Below are positions 47,586 through 57,027 of a DNA stretch of 64,000 nucleotides, piece after piece. The stretch is from Chitinophaga tropicalis (lineage in GTDB: Bacteria; Bacteroidota; Bacteroidia; Chitinophagales; Chitinophagaceae), in assembly GCF_009758205.1 (NCBI RefSeq), contig NZ_WRXN01000001.1:744001-808000 (forward strand). The letters are read 5' to 3'. The stretch's first letter is position 1; each line of letters begins with the position of its first letter. The position numbers were made by a program, and so were the translations under genes. Under the pieces are notes generated by a model. The model was not told the origin of the DNA and did not search any database. It saw only the letters and a list, made by a program, of their open reading frames with translations.

Positions 47586-50531
47586 ATGAACCTCATTAAA
47601 AAAGCAATCTGTTTATTGCTGTTCGTATGTGCCATTATCAACACCGCAGGAGCACAGCAACACTATGAATGGAAAGAGGCTGCTTCAGGTGGATATACCT
47701 ATAAGTATGTCAGCAATGACCCGATGAAGGCACGTTTCTACACATTGAAAAACGGATTAACAGTAATTCTCAGCGTGAACAAGAAAGACCCGCGTATCCA
47801 GACACTGATCGGTACACGGGCAGGCAGTAACAATGACCCGGCAGATCATACAGGCCTGGCCCACTACCTGGAACATCTCCTGTTTAAAGGCACCCGGCAA
47901 TTCGGCTCGCTGGACTGGGCAAAGGAAAAACCTTACCTGGACCAGATCGAGAACCTGTATGATACTTACAATCATACAACAGATGCTGTTGCCCGTAAAG
48001 CCGTTTATCACCAGATAGACAGCGTTTCAGGACTGGCCGCCAGGTACGCCATCGCCAACGAGTATGATAAAATGATGACCGGAATGGGCGCCCAGGGTAC
48101 CAACGCACATACCTGGGTGGAAGAAACCATCTACGAGGAAGACATCCCTTCCAACGCTGTAGACAAGTTCCTGACCGTACAGGCAGAACGTTTCAAAGAT
48201 CCCGTATTCCGACTCTTCCATACCGAACTGGAAGCTGTGTATGAAGAAAAGAACCGCGGACTGGATAATGACAGCCGTAAGTCTTATGAGCTGATGCTCT
48301 CCTCCCTGTTCCCTACCCATAATTACGGGCAGCAGAGCACCATCGGTACCGTAGAACACCTGAAAAACCCTTCCCTGAAGGCTATCCGTGAGTTTTATGA
48401 TACTTATTATGTGCCTGATAATATGGCGATAGTGATGGCGGGCGACTTTGATCCCGACTACGTGATCAAACAGATAGACCAGCGCTTTGCCTACATGAAA
48501 TCCAAACCGGTAAAAGAATATAAGTCGCCCGTAGAAGCGCCTGTCACCGCACCGATCGTAAAAGAAGTATACGGTCCGGACGCTGAGAACGTAATGATCG
48601 CTTTCCGTATGCCGGGTGCACTGGATGTAAAATCCACCATACTGCTCAACGTACTGACAGAAATACTCAGCAACGGTAAAGCCGGCCTGATAGACCTGAA
48701 CCTGAACAAACAGCAGAAGGTACTGAATGCCGGAGCAAGCACCATGACCTGGAAAGACTATACCGTATTCTCCCTGAGCGGTAAAGCTAAACAGGGACAG
48801 ACACTGGAACAGGTAAAAGACCTGCTGCTCGGGCAGCTGGAGATCCTGAAGAAAGGAGAGTTTGACGAAACACTGGTAAAAGCCATTGTGAACAACGCCA
48901 AACTGGCTGAGCTGATGGGCCTGGAGAAAAATGACAACCGCGCCAACGCCATTATGGACGGCTTTATCAAACACCGCGGACAGAACTGGAATACAGACGT
49001 GTCTTTTGTGGATGATATGGGCAAGGTTACCAAAAAACAGATCGTTGATTTTGCCAACAAATACCTGGGTAATAACTATGTGCTGCTTTACAAACGTAAA
49101 GGTGAAGACAAGAACATAGAGAAAGTGGAAAAGCCGGCTATCACTCCTGTGGAAGTGAACCGCGAAGCCCAGTCAGCCTTCCTGCAGAAAGTGAATGAAA
49201 TACCTGCTACGCCGGTAAGTCCGCTGTGGCTGGATTTCGACAAAGATATCCAGAAAGGTAAAATAGGCGATGCAGATGTGCTGTATGTACAGAACAAAGA
49301 CAATAGCCTGTTCCGCCTCTACTACCGTTTTGATATGGGCAGCTGGAACAATAAGCTGTTGCCGCTGGCCGCTCAGTACCTGCAGTTCCTGGGTACAGAT
49401 AAATACACTTCCGAGCAGATCAGTAAAGAATTTTATAACATTGCCTGCAACTTCAGTGTAAACCCCGGTACAGATGTGACAACCATTTCTATTTCCGGGT
49501 TGCAGGAAAACTTTGACAAGGCGCTGGCATTGTTTGAACATGTGCTGAAGAACTGCCAGCCTAATGGCGATGCCTGGGCTGCTATGAAAGGCCGTATGGA
49601 AAAAGGCCGCGCAGACAGTAAGCTGAATAAGGGCAATATCATGAAAGGGTTGACCAACTACGCTATCTACGGCGCAAAAAATCCTTTCAACAACCAGCTG
49701 AGCCAGGCAGAACTGAATGGCGTGACAGCCGCGCAGCTGACAGATATCCTGCACTCTTTACCGGATTATAAACATACTGTTATCTATTACGGCCCGCAGC
49801 CGCTGAATGCTGCTATTGCTGCCGTAAAGAAAGAGCATGTTATTCCTGCAACATTTAAGGAAACACCTGCAGCCCTGAAGTTTGAAAAAACCGACCAGGC
49901 AAAGAACGAGGTGTTATTTACCGATTACGACATGGTACAGACAGAAGTGAACTGGGTACGCAACAATGGCGTGTATAACCCGGAAAACACTGCCCTGATA
50001 GACCTGTTCAATTCTTATTTTGGCGGCGGTATGGGATCTATTGTATTCCAGACCATCCGCGAATCCAAAGCGCTGGCTTATTCTACTTATGCTTATCTGG
50101 CATCTCCTGATAAGAAGACCAGCCGTTACACTACACTGGCCTATGTAGGCAGCCAGGCAGATAAGATGGCGGATGCAATTGGTGGTATGAATGAACTGCT
50201 GAATGATATTCCCCGTTCAGACAAACTGTTTGAAACTTCCAGGCAGAGCCTGAAACAGGATATGGCAACAGAGCGTATCACACAGGACGGTATCATCTTC
50301 ACTTACCTGGCCGCTAAAAAGCTGGGGCTTGATACCGACTACCGTAAAATTGTTTACGATAAGATAGATAAGATCACTTTCGATAACGTGAAAGAGTTCC
50401 ATGATCAGAACATGTCTCAAAAGCCATACACATATTGTATCATGGCTTCCGAGAAAAGGGTAAATCCTGAAGATCTGAAGAAATATGGCGACGTGAGGAA
50501 ACTGACGCTGGAAGAGATTTTCGGCTACTGA
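47586..50531 (+). CDS. M16-family zinc metallopeptidase, periplasmic
   Basis: A 981-residue M16 (pitrilysin) peptidase with a signal peptide (MNLIKKAICLLLFVCAIINTAGAQQ). The inverted zinc motif is H93-Y-L-E96-H97 in GLAHYLEHLLFKGT, and the third ligand should be the Glu in ELEAVYEEKNR about 75 residues later. The N-terminal half carries the active domain; the second half (from about residue 530) holds an inactive M16 repeat, where ESKALAYSTYAY aligns with the Arg/Tyr region of the substrate cavity. Probably degrades peptides in the periplasm. Single gene between two terminators; the start has a weak upstream region. Confidence 0.93.
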   Translation: MNLIKKAICLLLFVCAIINTAGAQQHYEWKEAASGGYTYKYVSNDPMKARFYTLKNGLTVILSVNKKDPRIQTLIGTRAGSNNDPADHTGLAHYLEHLLFKGTRQFGSLDWAKEKPYLDQIENLYDTYNHTTDAVARKAVYHQIDSVSGLAARYAIANEYDKMMTGMGAQGTNAHTWVEETIYEEDIPSNAVDKFLTVQAERFKDPVFRLFHTELEAVYEEKNRGLDNDSRKSYELMLSSLFPTHNYGQQSTIGTVEHLKNPSLKAIREFYDTYYVPDNMAIVMAGDFDPDYVIKQIDQRFAYMKSKPVKEYKSPVEAPVTAPIVKEVYGPDAENVMIAFRMPGALDVKSTILLNVLTEILSNGKAGLIDLNLNKQQKVLNAGASTMTWKDYTVFSLSGKAKQGQTLEQVKDLLLGQLEILKKGEFDETLVKAIVNNAKLAELMGLEKNDNRANAIMDGFIKHRGQNWNTDVSFVDDMGKVTKKQIVDFANKYLGNNYVLLYKRKGEDKNIEKVEKPAITPVEVNREAQSAFLQKVNEIPATPVSPLWLDFDKDIQKGKIGDADVLYVQNKDNSLFRLYYRFDMGSWNNKLLPLAAQYLQFLGTDKYTSEQISKEFYNIACNFSVNPGTDVTTISISGLQENFDKALALFEHVLKNCQPNGDAWAAMKGRMEKGRADSKLNKGNIMKGLTNYAIYGAKNPFNNQLSQAELNGVTAAQLTDILHSLPDYKHTVIYYGPQPLNAAIAAVKKEHVIPATFKETPAALKFEKTDQAKNEVLFTDYDMVQTEVNWVRNNGVYNPENTALIDLFNSYFGGGMGSIVFQTIRESKALAYSTYAYLASPDKKTSRYTTLAYVGSQADKMADAIGGMNELLNDIPRSDKLFETSRQSLKQDMATERITQDGIIFTYLAAKKLGLDTDYRKIVYDKIDKITFDNVKEFHDQNMSQKPYTYCIMASEKRVNPEDLKKYGDVRKLTLEEIFGY

Positions 50532-50557
50532 TCCTGTAACAGAACATAGCTTTAAAT

Positions 50558-50622
50558 AAAGAACCATCCGGGCCCGTCTGCATTTCTGCAAACGGAAATT
50601 CCGGATGGTTCTTTATTTTTGC
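50558..50622 (+). terminator. terminator after the M16 gene
   Basis: A 14-bp perfect stem AAAGAACCATCCGG/CCGGATGGTTCTTT (50558-50571, 50601-50614) with a nested hairpin in the 29-base loop, then Ts. Confidence 0.85.
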
Positions 50623-50695
50623 GGTCAAAATTTTTAACCATTTGCAATAATCAATTGACGGCCAACGTTAAAAGATTGCAAAATACCCTGTGAAA

Positions 50696-51262
50696 ATGAA
50701 TCGCTATTGCTTGTTGCTATTGCTGGTACTATGTACATCGGTATCCGGATTTACGTTTAAGAGAGAAGGAGATCTGTATTCAGTGAAGGTACATCCCGGC
50801 AACATTGATCCTGACAAAGTATTTCTGCTGATAGACAAGAGTGACTACCGGTTGTACCTTTATGAAGATGTTACTTTGCGAAAAATATACAAAGTAGTAT
50901 TTGGTAACCGGGACCAGTCTGACAAACGACAGGAAGGAGACCGTCTTACACCCGAAGGAACTTTTCATATTCTCAGCAAGCGGTTTGATAACCGGTGGAA
51001 CCGGTTCATGCTGCTGGATTATCCCAACGAAACATCATGGGCAAGATTTCATGAACTGCAGGATGCAGGCGCGTTGCCGGCATCCGCAACCATTGGCGGT
51101 GGTATAGGCATTCACGGTGTGGAATATGCCTCAGGCATACGCGACAACTACGTGGAAGGACGTATTAACTGGACACTGGGATGCGTGAGCATGAAGAATG
51201 CAGATGTAAGCGAACTGTATGAGATCATTAAGGTTGGAACACCTGTAGTGATCAGGCGTTGA
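50696..51262 (+). CDS. L,D-transpeptidase (YkuD family)
   Basis: A 188-residue exported protein with a signal peptide (MNRYCLLLLLVLCTSVSGF). The YkuD catalytic motif is complete: IGIHGVE with His140, then the Cys163 nucleophile in NWTLGCVSM; the substrate-binding strand FLLIDKSDYRLYLYEDVTLRKIYKVVFG is the usual N-terminal part. L,D-transpeptidases make 3-3 cross-links in peptidoglycan or attach proteins to it. The start is the ATG at 50696; a GTG two codons earlier (50690) is possible and changes only two residues. No LysM or PG-binding domain, so it may be a small enzyme with a simple periplasmic role. Confidence 0.93.
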   Translation: MNRYCLLLLLVLCTSVSGFTFKREGDLYSVKVHPGNIDPDKVFLLIDKSDYRLYLYEDVTLRKIYKVVFGNRDQSDKRQEGDRLTPEGTFHILSKRFDNRWNRFMLLDYPNETSWARFHELQDAGALPASATIGGGIGIHGVEYASGIRDNYVEGRINWTLGCVSMKNADVSELYEIIKVGTPVVIRR

Positions 51263-51395
51263 GGATGCTATTGATATTGCAGTGCCCGTTCTTACCTTTA
51301 CTATGTTGCTGATCATGGTAGCATAGTAGTGACGTTGGGCAACATACTGCTGCCTGAGTCATGATTATCATAAGGCGGGTATTGGTCTTGTGAAG

Positions 51396-51426
51396 GCACG
51401 CTTCATTCGGGTGGAGCGTGCTTTTT
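51396..51426 (+). terminator. terminator after the L,D-transpeptidase gene
   Basis: A 9-bp stem GCACGCTTC/GGAGCGTGC with one U-G pair, 8-base loop and TTTTT, ending at the convergent hydrolase gene. A weaker 10-bp hairpin lies at 51299-51326. Confidence 0.8.
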
Positions 51427-52365
51427 CTATTTAAGGGATATGAGAAATTCCCGCACAGCGCTCTTCCATTTATCTCCTTCATTCCTGCAGAAAGACTGAT
51501 GCCCGGAATGCGTATAAATAACCAGCTTCTTTTTCTTTGTGCGCAGGTTACGGTAAATGGCCTCCGTTTCATAGCGCATTACCCGTGTATCATGCTCTCC
51601 CCAGCCTACCAGGGCGGGCATCTTTATTTCCTTTGCGTAAGCGGCAGGGCTGAAACCAAATCCCCAGAAACCATGTTCCAGACCTCCCCAGAAAGTAAGC
51701 AGTTCAGCAAGGGGAGAACCCGGCATGTTAACAGCCCTCATTCTGCCCTTTACAGCGTCTGTAAGACGACCAAAAGAACATTCCAGTATAACTCCTGCAG
51801 GTTGCAGATCATACTGCGGAACGGCCTTTAAAATGGCAGCGGCGCCCATACTTATACCCCATAGAATAATGGGCCCTTTTGTTTTACCTTTTACATAGTT
51901 ATAGGCCAGTTGTACATCCTCTGCTTCTTTATACCCGACAGTGCAGGTATTGCCTTCACTGTTGCCATGTGCGCGGAAGTCCATCAGCAGGGTATTGTAA
52001 CCCAGAGAGCGGAAATAGGCGGCTTCCGGCAGGGGGCCATCTTTGGCGCCGTTATAACCATGGAAGAGGATAACGGTGCCTTTGGCGGAAGGTACGGGAA
52101 TCCACCAGCCTTCCAGGGCTAATCCGTTAGCAGTATGAAGGGTAATGGTATTATATTTTGTATCGGGAGTGTGATTGAGTGTTGACCTGGATATTCTGAC
52201 CCCGAACAGTATTGTTTTGGTTTTTTCCAGTGCGCTCATTTGTTCCGGCAATCTTTTGCTGAACTGTCCGGAAGGATAGAAGTGGGTGAATTTCCAGGCA
52301 TGAAATGCTGCGATGATATTGAGCAGCAGGAACAGGGCTAAGAATATGCGCAGCAAACGTTTCAT
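51427..52365 (-). CDS. alpha/beta hydrolase, membrane-anchored
   Basis: A 312-residue alpha/beta hydrolase with an N-terminal hydrophobic helix (LLRIFLALFLLLNIIAAFHAW), so probably tethered to or exported across the inner membrane. The nucleophile elbow is GISMG (Ser about residue 170, ILWGISMGAAAIL); the acid is in VGWGEHDTRV and the His in THSGHQSFC. The oxyanion segment is FHGYNGAKDG. Shape and length match the Bacteroidota/YqkD-like serine hydrolases of unknown substrate; an esterase is the simplest guess. Single gene, followed by a converging L,D-transpeptidase gene. Confidence 0.88.
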   Translation of the reverse strand: MKRLLRIFLALFLLLNIIAAFHAWKFTHFYPSGQFSKRLPEQMSALEKTKTILFGVRISRSTLNHTPDTKYNTITLHTANGLALEGWWIPVPSAKGTVILFHGYNGAKDGPLPEAAYFRSLGYNTLLMDFRAHGNSEGNTCTVGYKEAEDVQLAYNYVKGKTKGPIILWGISMGAAAILKAVPQYDLQPAGVILECSFGRLTDAVKGRMRAVNMPGSPLAELLTFWGGLEHGFWGFGFSPAAYAKEIKMPALVGWGEHDTRVMRYETEAIYRNLRTKKKKLVIYTHSGHQSFCRNEGDKWKSAVREFLISLK

Positions 52366-52383
52366 AGCATAAAAGTAATTATA

Positions 52384-52440
52384 TGCCCCTTAAAAAAGAA
52401 CGCTTTTGCCCAAGGCAAAAGCGTTCTTTTTTAAGGGGCA
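52384..52440. terminator. 27-bp perfect-stem palindrome
   Basis: 52384-52410 pairs without a mismatch with 52414-52440 around the loop CAA; A/T runs lie inside the arms, so it should stop transcription in both directions. It ends the SusD-like gene's transcript. Confidence 0.9.
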
Positions 52441-52473
52441 GTTTTGAATGCCGCCTTTGTAGAATAAATATAT

Positions 52474-54483
52474 TTAGTAACCTGGATTCTGGGTCAGGTT
52501 AGGATAGCTGTTAAGATATGTCAGCGGTATTGGCAGCAGTTTGTTATACTCCTTATAACCGTTGTTAGACAGTTCCTGGGCAGCAAGGTTCTGACGTACC
52601 AGGGTGCTGAATGTCTGGCCTTCCCTGTAGGATTCCCTGTTACGGAGAACTCTGATTGCTTCACGCGCCTGATCGGCAGTCAGCAGGCCGGTTGTCTGGA
52701 TATTACGCCTCATGCGTACCTGGTTGATCATATTGGTAGCATTTTCCAGATCGCCCAGGTTGACATTCGCCTCTGCATTGATCAGCAGTACTTCTGCATA
52801 GCGTATGATAGGGCAGAAGTTCACTGTGCCGGGACGGGTAACTGTAAAGAACTGGCTGAAAGGAGAGCCGTAGCTGCGGGGAATATTATACAGCGTTTCG
52901 GTGTTGAATGTCTCAGTATATATAGCTGAAGTATCTCCTATCAGGTTGTAAATACCACTGTTTATAACAACCTTGCTATAGGCCGCTGCATCCGCGTACT
53001 TGCCGGTGTTGAGTGATAATCTTGCCAGCAAAGCATTAGCGCCGAAAACGGTTATATAATGTTCCTTGTCGGTGCCCGCCAGATCGCCGTTAGCAGACGC
53101 CAGCAGGTCATTCTTAATGAAAGCATAGGTAGCTTCCGGTGAGCTGCGGGAAATATCTGCCGGCATAGTTATCTGAGTGGAGATAGGTAACCCCCCAAAG
53201 TAGGTAGCCAGTTGCATATATGCCAAGCCACGGAGGCTGCGTGTTACCGGTCCCAGTTTTAAAGTATCGCCTTGTATAGCGGGGAGGCTCAAAAGGATCC
53301 TGTTCAGTTGCCCGATAACGGCATAGTGGTTAGCCCAGATGTTGAAGATGGTAGCATCTGAAGCAGTGAAGGTGAACTGATCAAAAGCGCACCAGGTTGA
53401 TGCCAGTCCGTTGCAATCTGCGTCATTGCTCATAACAGCATCCATAATAACCAGTTGTTTTTGCACATTGCCCAACTGTATAGCGGCTTTCAGCAGAATG
53501 GAATCAGCTTCTACGGTAGTTTTGAGAAGCGTCATAGTATGATTTACCGGGTAGCCTATCAGTACTTTTTCTGATGTAGTAGTGCCGCTGCCAACGGTGA
53601 TCTTACGATACGGAGCTTCTGCCCTGTCACTGTTATTTACTACTCCGTCCTGGTTAAGATCAAGCATTTTGAAATCGCCCGGAGTTGCACCTGCCAGAGC
53701 AGGAGAGTTAGCTATTTCGGCTGTTGACTGGAAGAGGGTATCTGCAGAAGCTAATGTGCTATTGTTTGCATCAGGCCAGGTATTGGAGAGCTCTCCTTTA
53801 CCAGCTACCATGAAGTATTCTGCAGGAGCAACGCCGGTGAAAGTTGCAACACCATTGGCGTTGGTAACGGCAGTGTAGCGGGGCGTTTTATTTTTGTACT
53901 CTTCCCTTGTCAGGTACAGGCTTACTGTTGCTCCGGCAAGGAGTGCGCCGTTACGTTTTTCTGTGCTCCACTGCGTAGCGTCCCATACAGTAACGTTGGT
54001 ATTGCCCAGGGGAGTGCTGAGTATATCGGCTACGGTATAGAAAACAATTTTACCTTCTGCACCAGGCAGGCTGAGAATAGCTATGCCATTGATATACAGG
54101 GTATCGCCTACTTTTTTTACTTCCAGCTTTTTGCCGCTGAGAGCAGTCAGGATGGTGTCCTTACTTAATTTGATCAACCCTTTTACAAGATGATCTTTAA
54201 TAGTGCTGTCAGGAAGGTCTTTACCCATTGTTTTTGCACCCGGGTCATAAGCGCCTATAGCGTCATTGGAAGGAGCAAAAATGGTCAGGCCGTTTGCGGT
54301 TTCTGCATCGGTGATGCTGACTTTCTGGATAGCGGCGGAAAATTCGCTCAGGGTAGGTTTGCCTGCAAGGACATCAAGTATCTCTTGTTTAACGGCATTG
54401 GTTTCCGGTGTTTGTGGATTGTCGTTGTTTTTTTTGCATGCGAACAGCCCACATACCAGTAGCGGTAAAAGGAGTTTTTTCAT
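52474..54483 (-). CDS. FAS1 / EF-hand / SusD-like chimeric lipoprotein
   Basis: A 669-residue lipoprotein (MKKLLLPLLVCGLFAC, Cys16) with a mosaic architecture. Residues about 30-160 look like a fasciclin FAS1 domain (EFSAAIQKV, LTIFAPSNDAIGAY, LPDSTIKDHLVKGLI, GDTLYINGIAIL, DILSTPL). Then comes a beta-sandwich resembling CNA-B/carboxypeptidase-regulatory modules (VSLYLTREEYKNKTPRYTAVTNANGVATFTGVAPAEYFMV), a dockerin-like EF-hand loop LDLNQDGVVNNSDR (about 273-286), and a RagB/SusD part from about 300 (TRSLRGLAYMQLATYFGGLPI, IRYAEVLLINAEANVNLGDLENATNMINQVRMRR, RNRESYREGQTFSTLVR). No SusC partner is adjacent. Probably surface-exposed; ligand unknown. Confidence 0.8.
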   Translation of the reverse strand: MKKLLLPLLVCGLFACKKNNDNPQTPETNAVKQEILDVLAGKPTLSEFSAAIQKVSITDAETANGLTIFAPSNDAIGAYDPGAKTMGKDLPDSTIKDHLVKGLIKLSKDTILTALSGKKLEVKKVGDTLYINGIAILSLPGAEGKIVFYTVADILSTPLGNTNVTVWDATQWSTEKRNGALLAGATVSLYLTREEYKNKTPRYTAVTNANGVATFTGVAPAEYFMVAGKGELSNTWPDANNSTLASADTLFQSTAEIANSPALAGATPGDFKMLDLNQDGVVNNSDRAEAPYRKITVGSGTTTSEKVLIGYPVNHTMTLLKTTVEADSILLKAAIQLGNVQKQLVIMDAVMSNDADCNGLASTWCAFDQFTFTASDATIFNIWANHYAVIGQLNRILLSLPAIQGDTLKLGPVTRSLRGLAYMQLATYFGGLPISTQITMPADISRSSPEATYAFIKNDLLASANGDLAGTDKEHYITVFGANALLARLSLNTGKYADAAAYSKVVINSGIYNLIGDTSAIYTETFNTETLYNIPRSYGSPFSQFFTVTRPGTVNFCPIIRYAEVLLINAEANVNLGDLENATNMINQVRMRRNIQTTGLLTADQAREAIRVLRNRESYREGQTFSTLVRQNLAAQELSNNGYKEYNKLLPIPLTYLNSYPNLTQNPGY

Positions 54484-54562
54484 GGAAGTATTAGAGTATT
54501 AAGATGCTGATAACTAGTTATGTATAATTAAATGAATATAGGTTAGACCGGGTCTTATATGG

Positions 54563-54570
54563 CAAAGATA
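54563..54570 (-). promoter_or_regulatory. -7 element of the SusD-like gene
   Basis: Minus-strand TATCTTTG, an exact TAnnTTTG match, 80 bases before the ATG. Confidence 0.5.
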
Positions 54571-54597
54571 AGTATTATTTGTAATATAATGGGGTGT

Positions 54598-54631
54598 AAA
54601 AAAGGCTTTAACCTCCCGGTTAAAGCCTTTT
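54598..54631 (-). terminator. terminator after acs
   Basis: A 14-bp perfect stem AAAAGGCTTTAACC/GGTTAAAGCCTTTT with a TCCC loop, ending in Ts on the minus strand. Confidence 0.88.
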
Positions 54632-54642
54632 GAATGCAGTTC

Positions 54643-56556
54643 TTACAATCTGCCGCGTTTGATCTCTTCTACCACAACCGGGTCCAGCAGGGTAGTAGTA
54701 TCTCCGAGGTTGTCCAGTTCTCCTTCTGCGATCTTCCGGAGAATACGCCTCATGATCTTACCGGAGCGGGTTTTTGGCAGCCCGCTTACAAACTGGATCT
54801 TGTCCGGTTTGGCGATGGGACCTATGATACGGGAAACTGTCTGCAGAATATCTTTCTTGGTAAGCTCAGGGTCGTGCGTTTGCCTTTCGGTGATCACGTA
54901 GGCATAGATACCCTGGCCTTTAATATCGTGCGGATAACCTACAACGGCGCTTTCCACGACTCCTGCGTGCATGTTGATGGCATTTTCCACTTCTGCGGTG
55001 CCGATACGGTGACCGCTTACGTTGAGTACATCATCTACACGGCCGGTAATGCGGTAGTAGCCGTCTTCATCACGCTGGCAGCCATCGCCTGTGAAGTAGA
55101 GGTTTTCGTATGTGGCGAAGTAGGTGGTACGGCAGCGTTCATGATCTCCATAGGTGGTGCGGAGCATACCTGGCCATGGGAATTTGATACAGAGGTTGCC
55201 GTTTACGCCGTTGCCGGTAATTTCCTTGCCGTTCTCGTCCACCAGTATAGGTTGTACGCCTGGCAGCGGGAGAGTGGCATAGCCGGGTTTTTCTTTGGTA
55301 ACGCCGGCAATGGGCGTGATCATTATACCACCGGTTTCTGTCTGCCACCAGGTATCTACGATAGGACAGCGTCCTTTACCGATGTGGTCTTTAAACCAGT
55401 GCCATGCTTCCTCGTTAATGGGTTCGCCTACGCTGCCCAGTTTTTTGAGGGAGCTGAGCTCTTTATGATTAACCGGTCCGAGGCCATAGCCCATCAGGCT
55501 GCGGATAGCGGTGGGAGCGGTATATAATATGTTTACACGGAATTTGTCTGTGATAGACCAGAGGCGGCCTGCATCGGGGTAGGTAGGTACGCCTTCAAAC
55601 ATCAGTGTGGTGGCGCCTGCGCTGAGAGGGCCGTAGATGATATAGCTATGTCCTGTTATCCAGCCTATATCTGCGGTGCAGAAATATACTTCACCGGGCT
55701 GGTAGTTGAATGTATTGACAAAGGTATAGTTGGCGTATACCATATAGCCGCCGCAGGTGTGCACTACACCTTTGGGTTTGCCGGTAGAGCCGGAGGTGTA
55801 GAGAATGAAGAGCATGTCTTCAGCATCCATTTCTTCTGCGGGGCAGGGAGGATTTCCCATGGTCTCTACCTGTTTGATCTCATCTTCCCACCAGAGGTCG
55901 CGTCCTTTGATCATGCTTACGGGAGTGCGGGTACGGGTGCATACGATCACTTTCTTTACAGATGGGCATCCTATCAGGGCATCGTCAATTACGGATTTCA
56001 GCGGAATGTCTTTGTTGCCGCGGAAGGCGCCGTCGCAGGTGATAACGAGGCTGCATTGTGCATCCTGTATCCTGTCTGCAATAGATTGAGCGCTGAAGCC
56101 GCCGAATACAACGGAATGGATGGCGCCGATACGTGCGCATGCCAGTACGGCGATGGCCAGTTCGGGTATCATGCCCATGTATATACAGATGCGGTCTCCT
56201 TTTTTAACGCCGTTATTTTTCAGCACATTGGCGAACTGGCATACTTTGTTATAGAGATCGCGATAGGTGATAACGCGGTGACGTTCTTCGGGGTCATTTG
56301 GTTCCCAGATAATAGCGGGCGTATTGCCCAGGGTTCCCAGGTGGCGGTCAAGGCAATTCTCAGTAATATTGAGTTTTCCTCCAACGAACCATTTAATGTC
56401 TGGTTCTTTAAAGTTCCATTCCAGTACCTTATCCCATTTACGGCGCCAGTAGAAATGGTCGGCTACATTTGCCCAGAAGCCTTCCGGGTCTATTACGCTC
56501 TGCTGATAATTCTGTTGGTACTCCTCTATGCTTTTGATCTGGTACGGATATGCCAT
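54643..56556 (-). CDS. acs: acetyl-CoA synthetase
   Basis: Activates acetate to acetyl-CoA through acetyl-AMP, 637 residues. Motifs: the phosphate loop LYTSGSTGKPKGVVH (about residues 248-262), VDTWWQTETGGIMI (about 398-411), the hinge YFTGDGCQRDEDGYYRITGRVDDVLNVSGHRIGTAEVENA, and the C-terminal PKTRSGKIMRRILRK with the catalytic Lys that protein acetylation can block in other bacteria. N-terminal domain NWFKPWDKV-like EGFWANVADHFYWRRKWDKVLEWNF fits the acetate-specific clade. Single gene with its own terminator; acetate produced by Kbl-type or fermentative routes could feed it. Confidence 0.97.
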   Translation of the reverse strand: MAYPYQIKSIEEYQQNYQQSVIDPEGFWANVADHFYWRRKWDKVLEWNFKEPDIKWFVGGKLNITENCLDRHLGTLGNTPAIIWEPNDPEERHRVITYRDLYNKVCQFANVLKNNGVKKGDRICIYMGMIPELAIAVLACARIGAIHSVVFGGFSAQSIADRIQDAQCSLVITCDGAFRGNKDIPLKSVIDDALIGCPSVKKVIVCTRTRTPVSMIKGRDLWWEDEIKQVETMGNPPCPAEEMDAEDMLFILYTSGSTGKPKGVVHTCGGYMVYANYTFVNTFNYQPGEVYFCTADIGWITGHSYIIYGPLSAGATTLMFEGVPTYPDAGRLWSITDKFRVNILYTAPTAIRSLMGYGLGPVNHKELSSLKKLGSVGEPINEEAWHWFKDHIGKGRCPIVDTWWQTETGGIMITPIAGVTKEKPGYATLPLPGVQPILVDENGKEITGNGVNGNLCIKFPWPGMLRTTYGDHERCRTTYFATYENLYFTGDGCQRDEDGYYRITGRVDDVLNVSGHRIGTAEVENAINMHAGVVESAVVGYPHDIKGQGIYAYVITERQTHDPELTKKDILQTVSRIIGPIAKPDKIQFVSGLPKTRSGKIMRRILRKIAEGELDNLGDTTTLLDPVVVEEIKRGRL

Positions 56557-56721
56557 GGCTGCATCAGTGTTTTTGTTGGTTCAATTGTGATAACGTGATG
56601 TAAATCTGCAGCTAAATTTAATAAAATTGGTCAATAGTCAATAGGAAACTCTTCAGGGGCGGGGAAATTATAACATTGGGGAAAAATAGTTGGCACAGGT
56701 TGGTTTCAGGTGAGAGGCAGA

Positions 56722-57027
56722 TTATTTACCGCCACCTTTTTTGCGATACCTGTCACAGTAAGCATGGAAGCCCTGGTAGACTTCATCCATTACTGCAACG
56801 ATCTTTTCTTTTTCCGCATTACTGATTACTGGCGTGATCTGTTCCTTCTCTGTTGTGCCAGGGATGGTTTTACTCACATTTCGCATTTTGCGGTAGAATG
56901 TAGGGACACTCCAGGCGCATTCTTCGCAGATCCTCTCACGGAAGTAGATCGGGAGATTGATCATACGGGAATGGATGTCATGTAAGACATTGATGGGTGT
57001 CGACGACGATGGTTTGGTTCTTTTCAT
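56722..57027 (-). CDS. small HTH-like protein, 101 aa
   Basis: I do not recognise a named family. The middle segment YFRERICEECAWSVPTFYRKMR (about residues 28-49) looks like a helix-turn-helix with a Trp-Ser-turn-Phe-Tyr-Arg recognition helix, so DNA binding is plausible. The C-terminal half is an amphipathic helix (NAEKEKIVAVMDEVYQGFHAYCDRYRKK) ending in a basic tail. No signal peptide. It diverges from the double-XRE regulator gene across 395 bases, an arrangement typical of regulatory pairs. Two close Cys residues (CEEC) are notable but alone do not define a zinc site. Function unknown. Confidence 0.6.
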   Translation of the reverse strand: MKRTKPSSSTPINVLHDIHSRMINLPIYFRERICEECAWSVPTFYRKMRNVSKTIPGTTEKEQITPVISNAEKEKIVAVMDEVYQGFHAYCDRYRKKGGGK

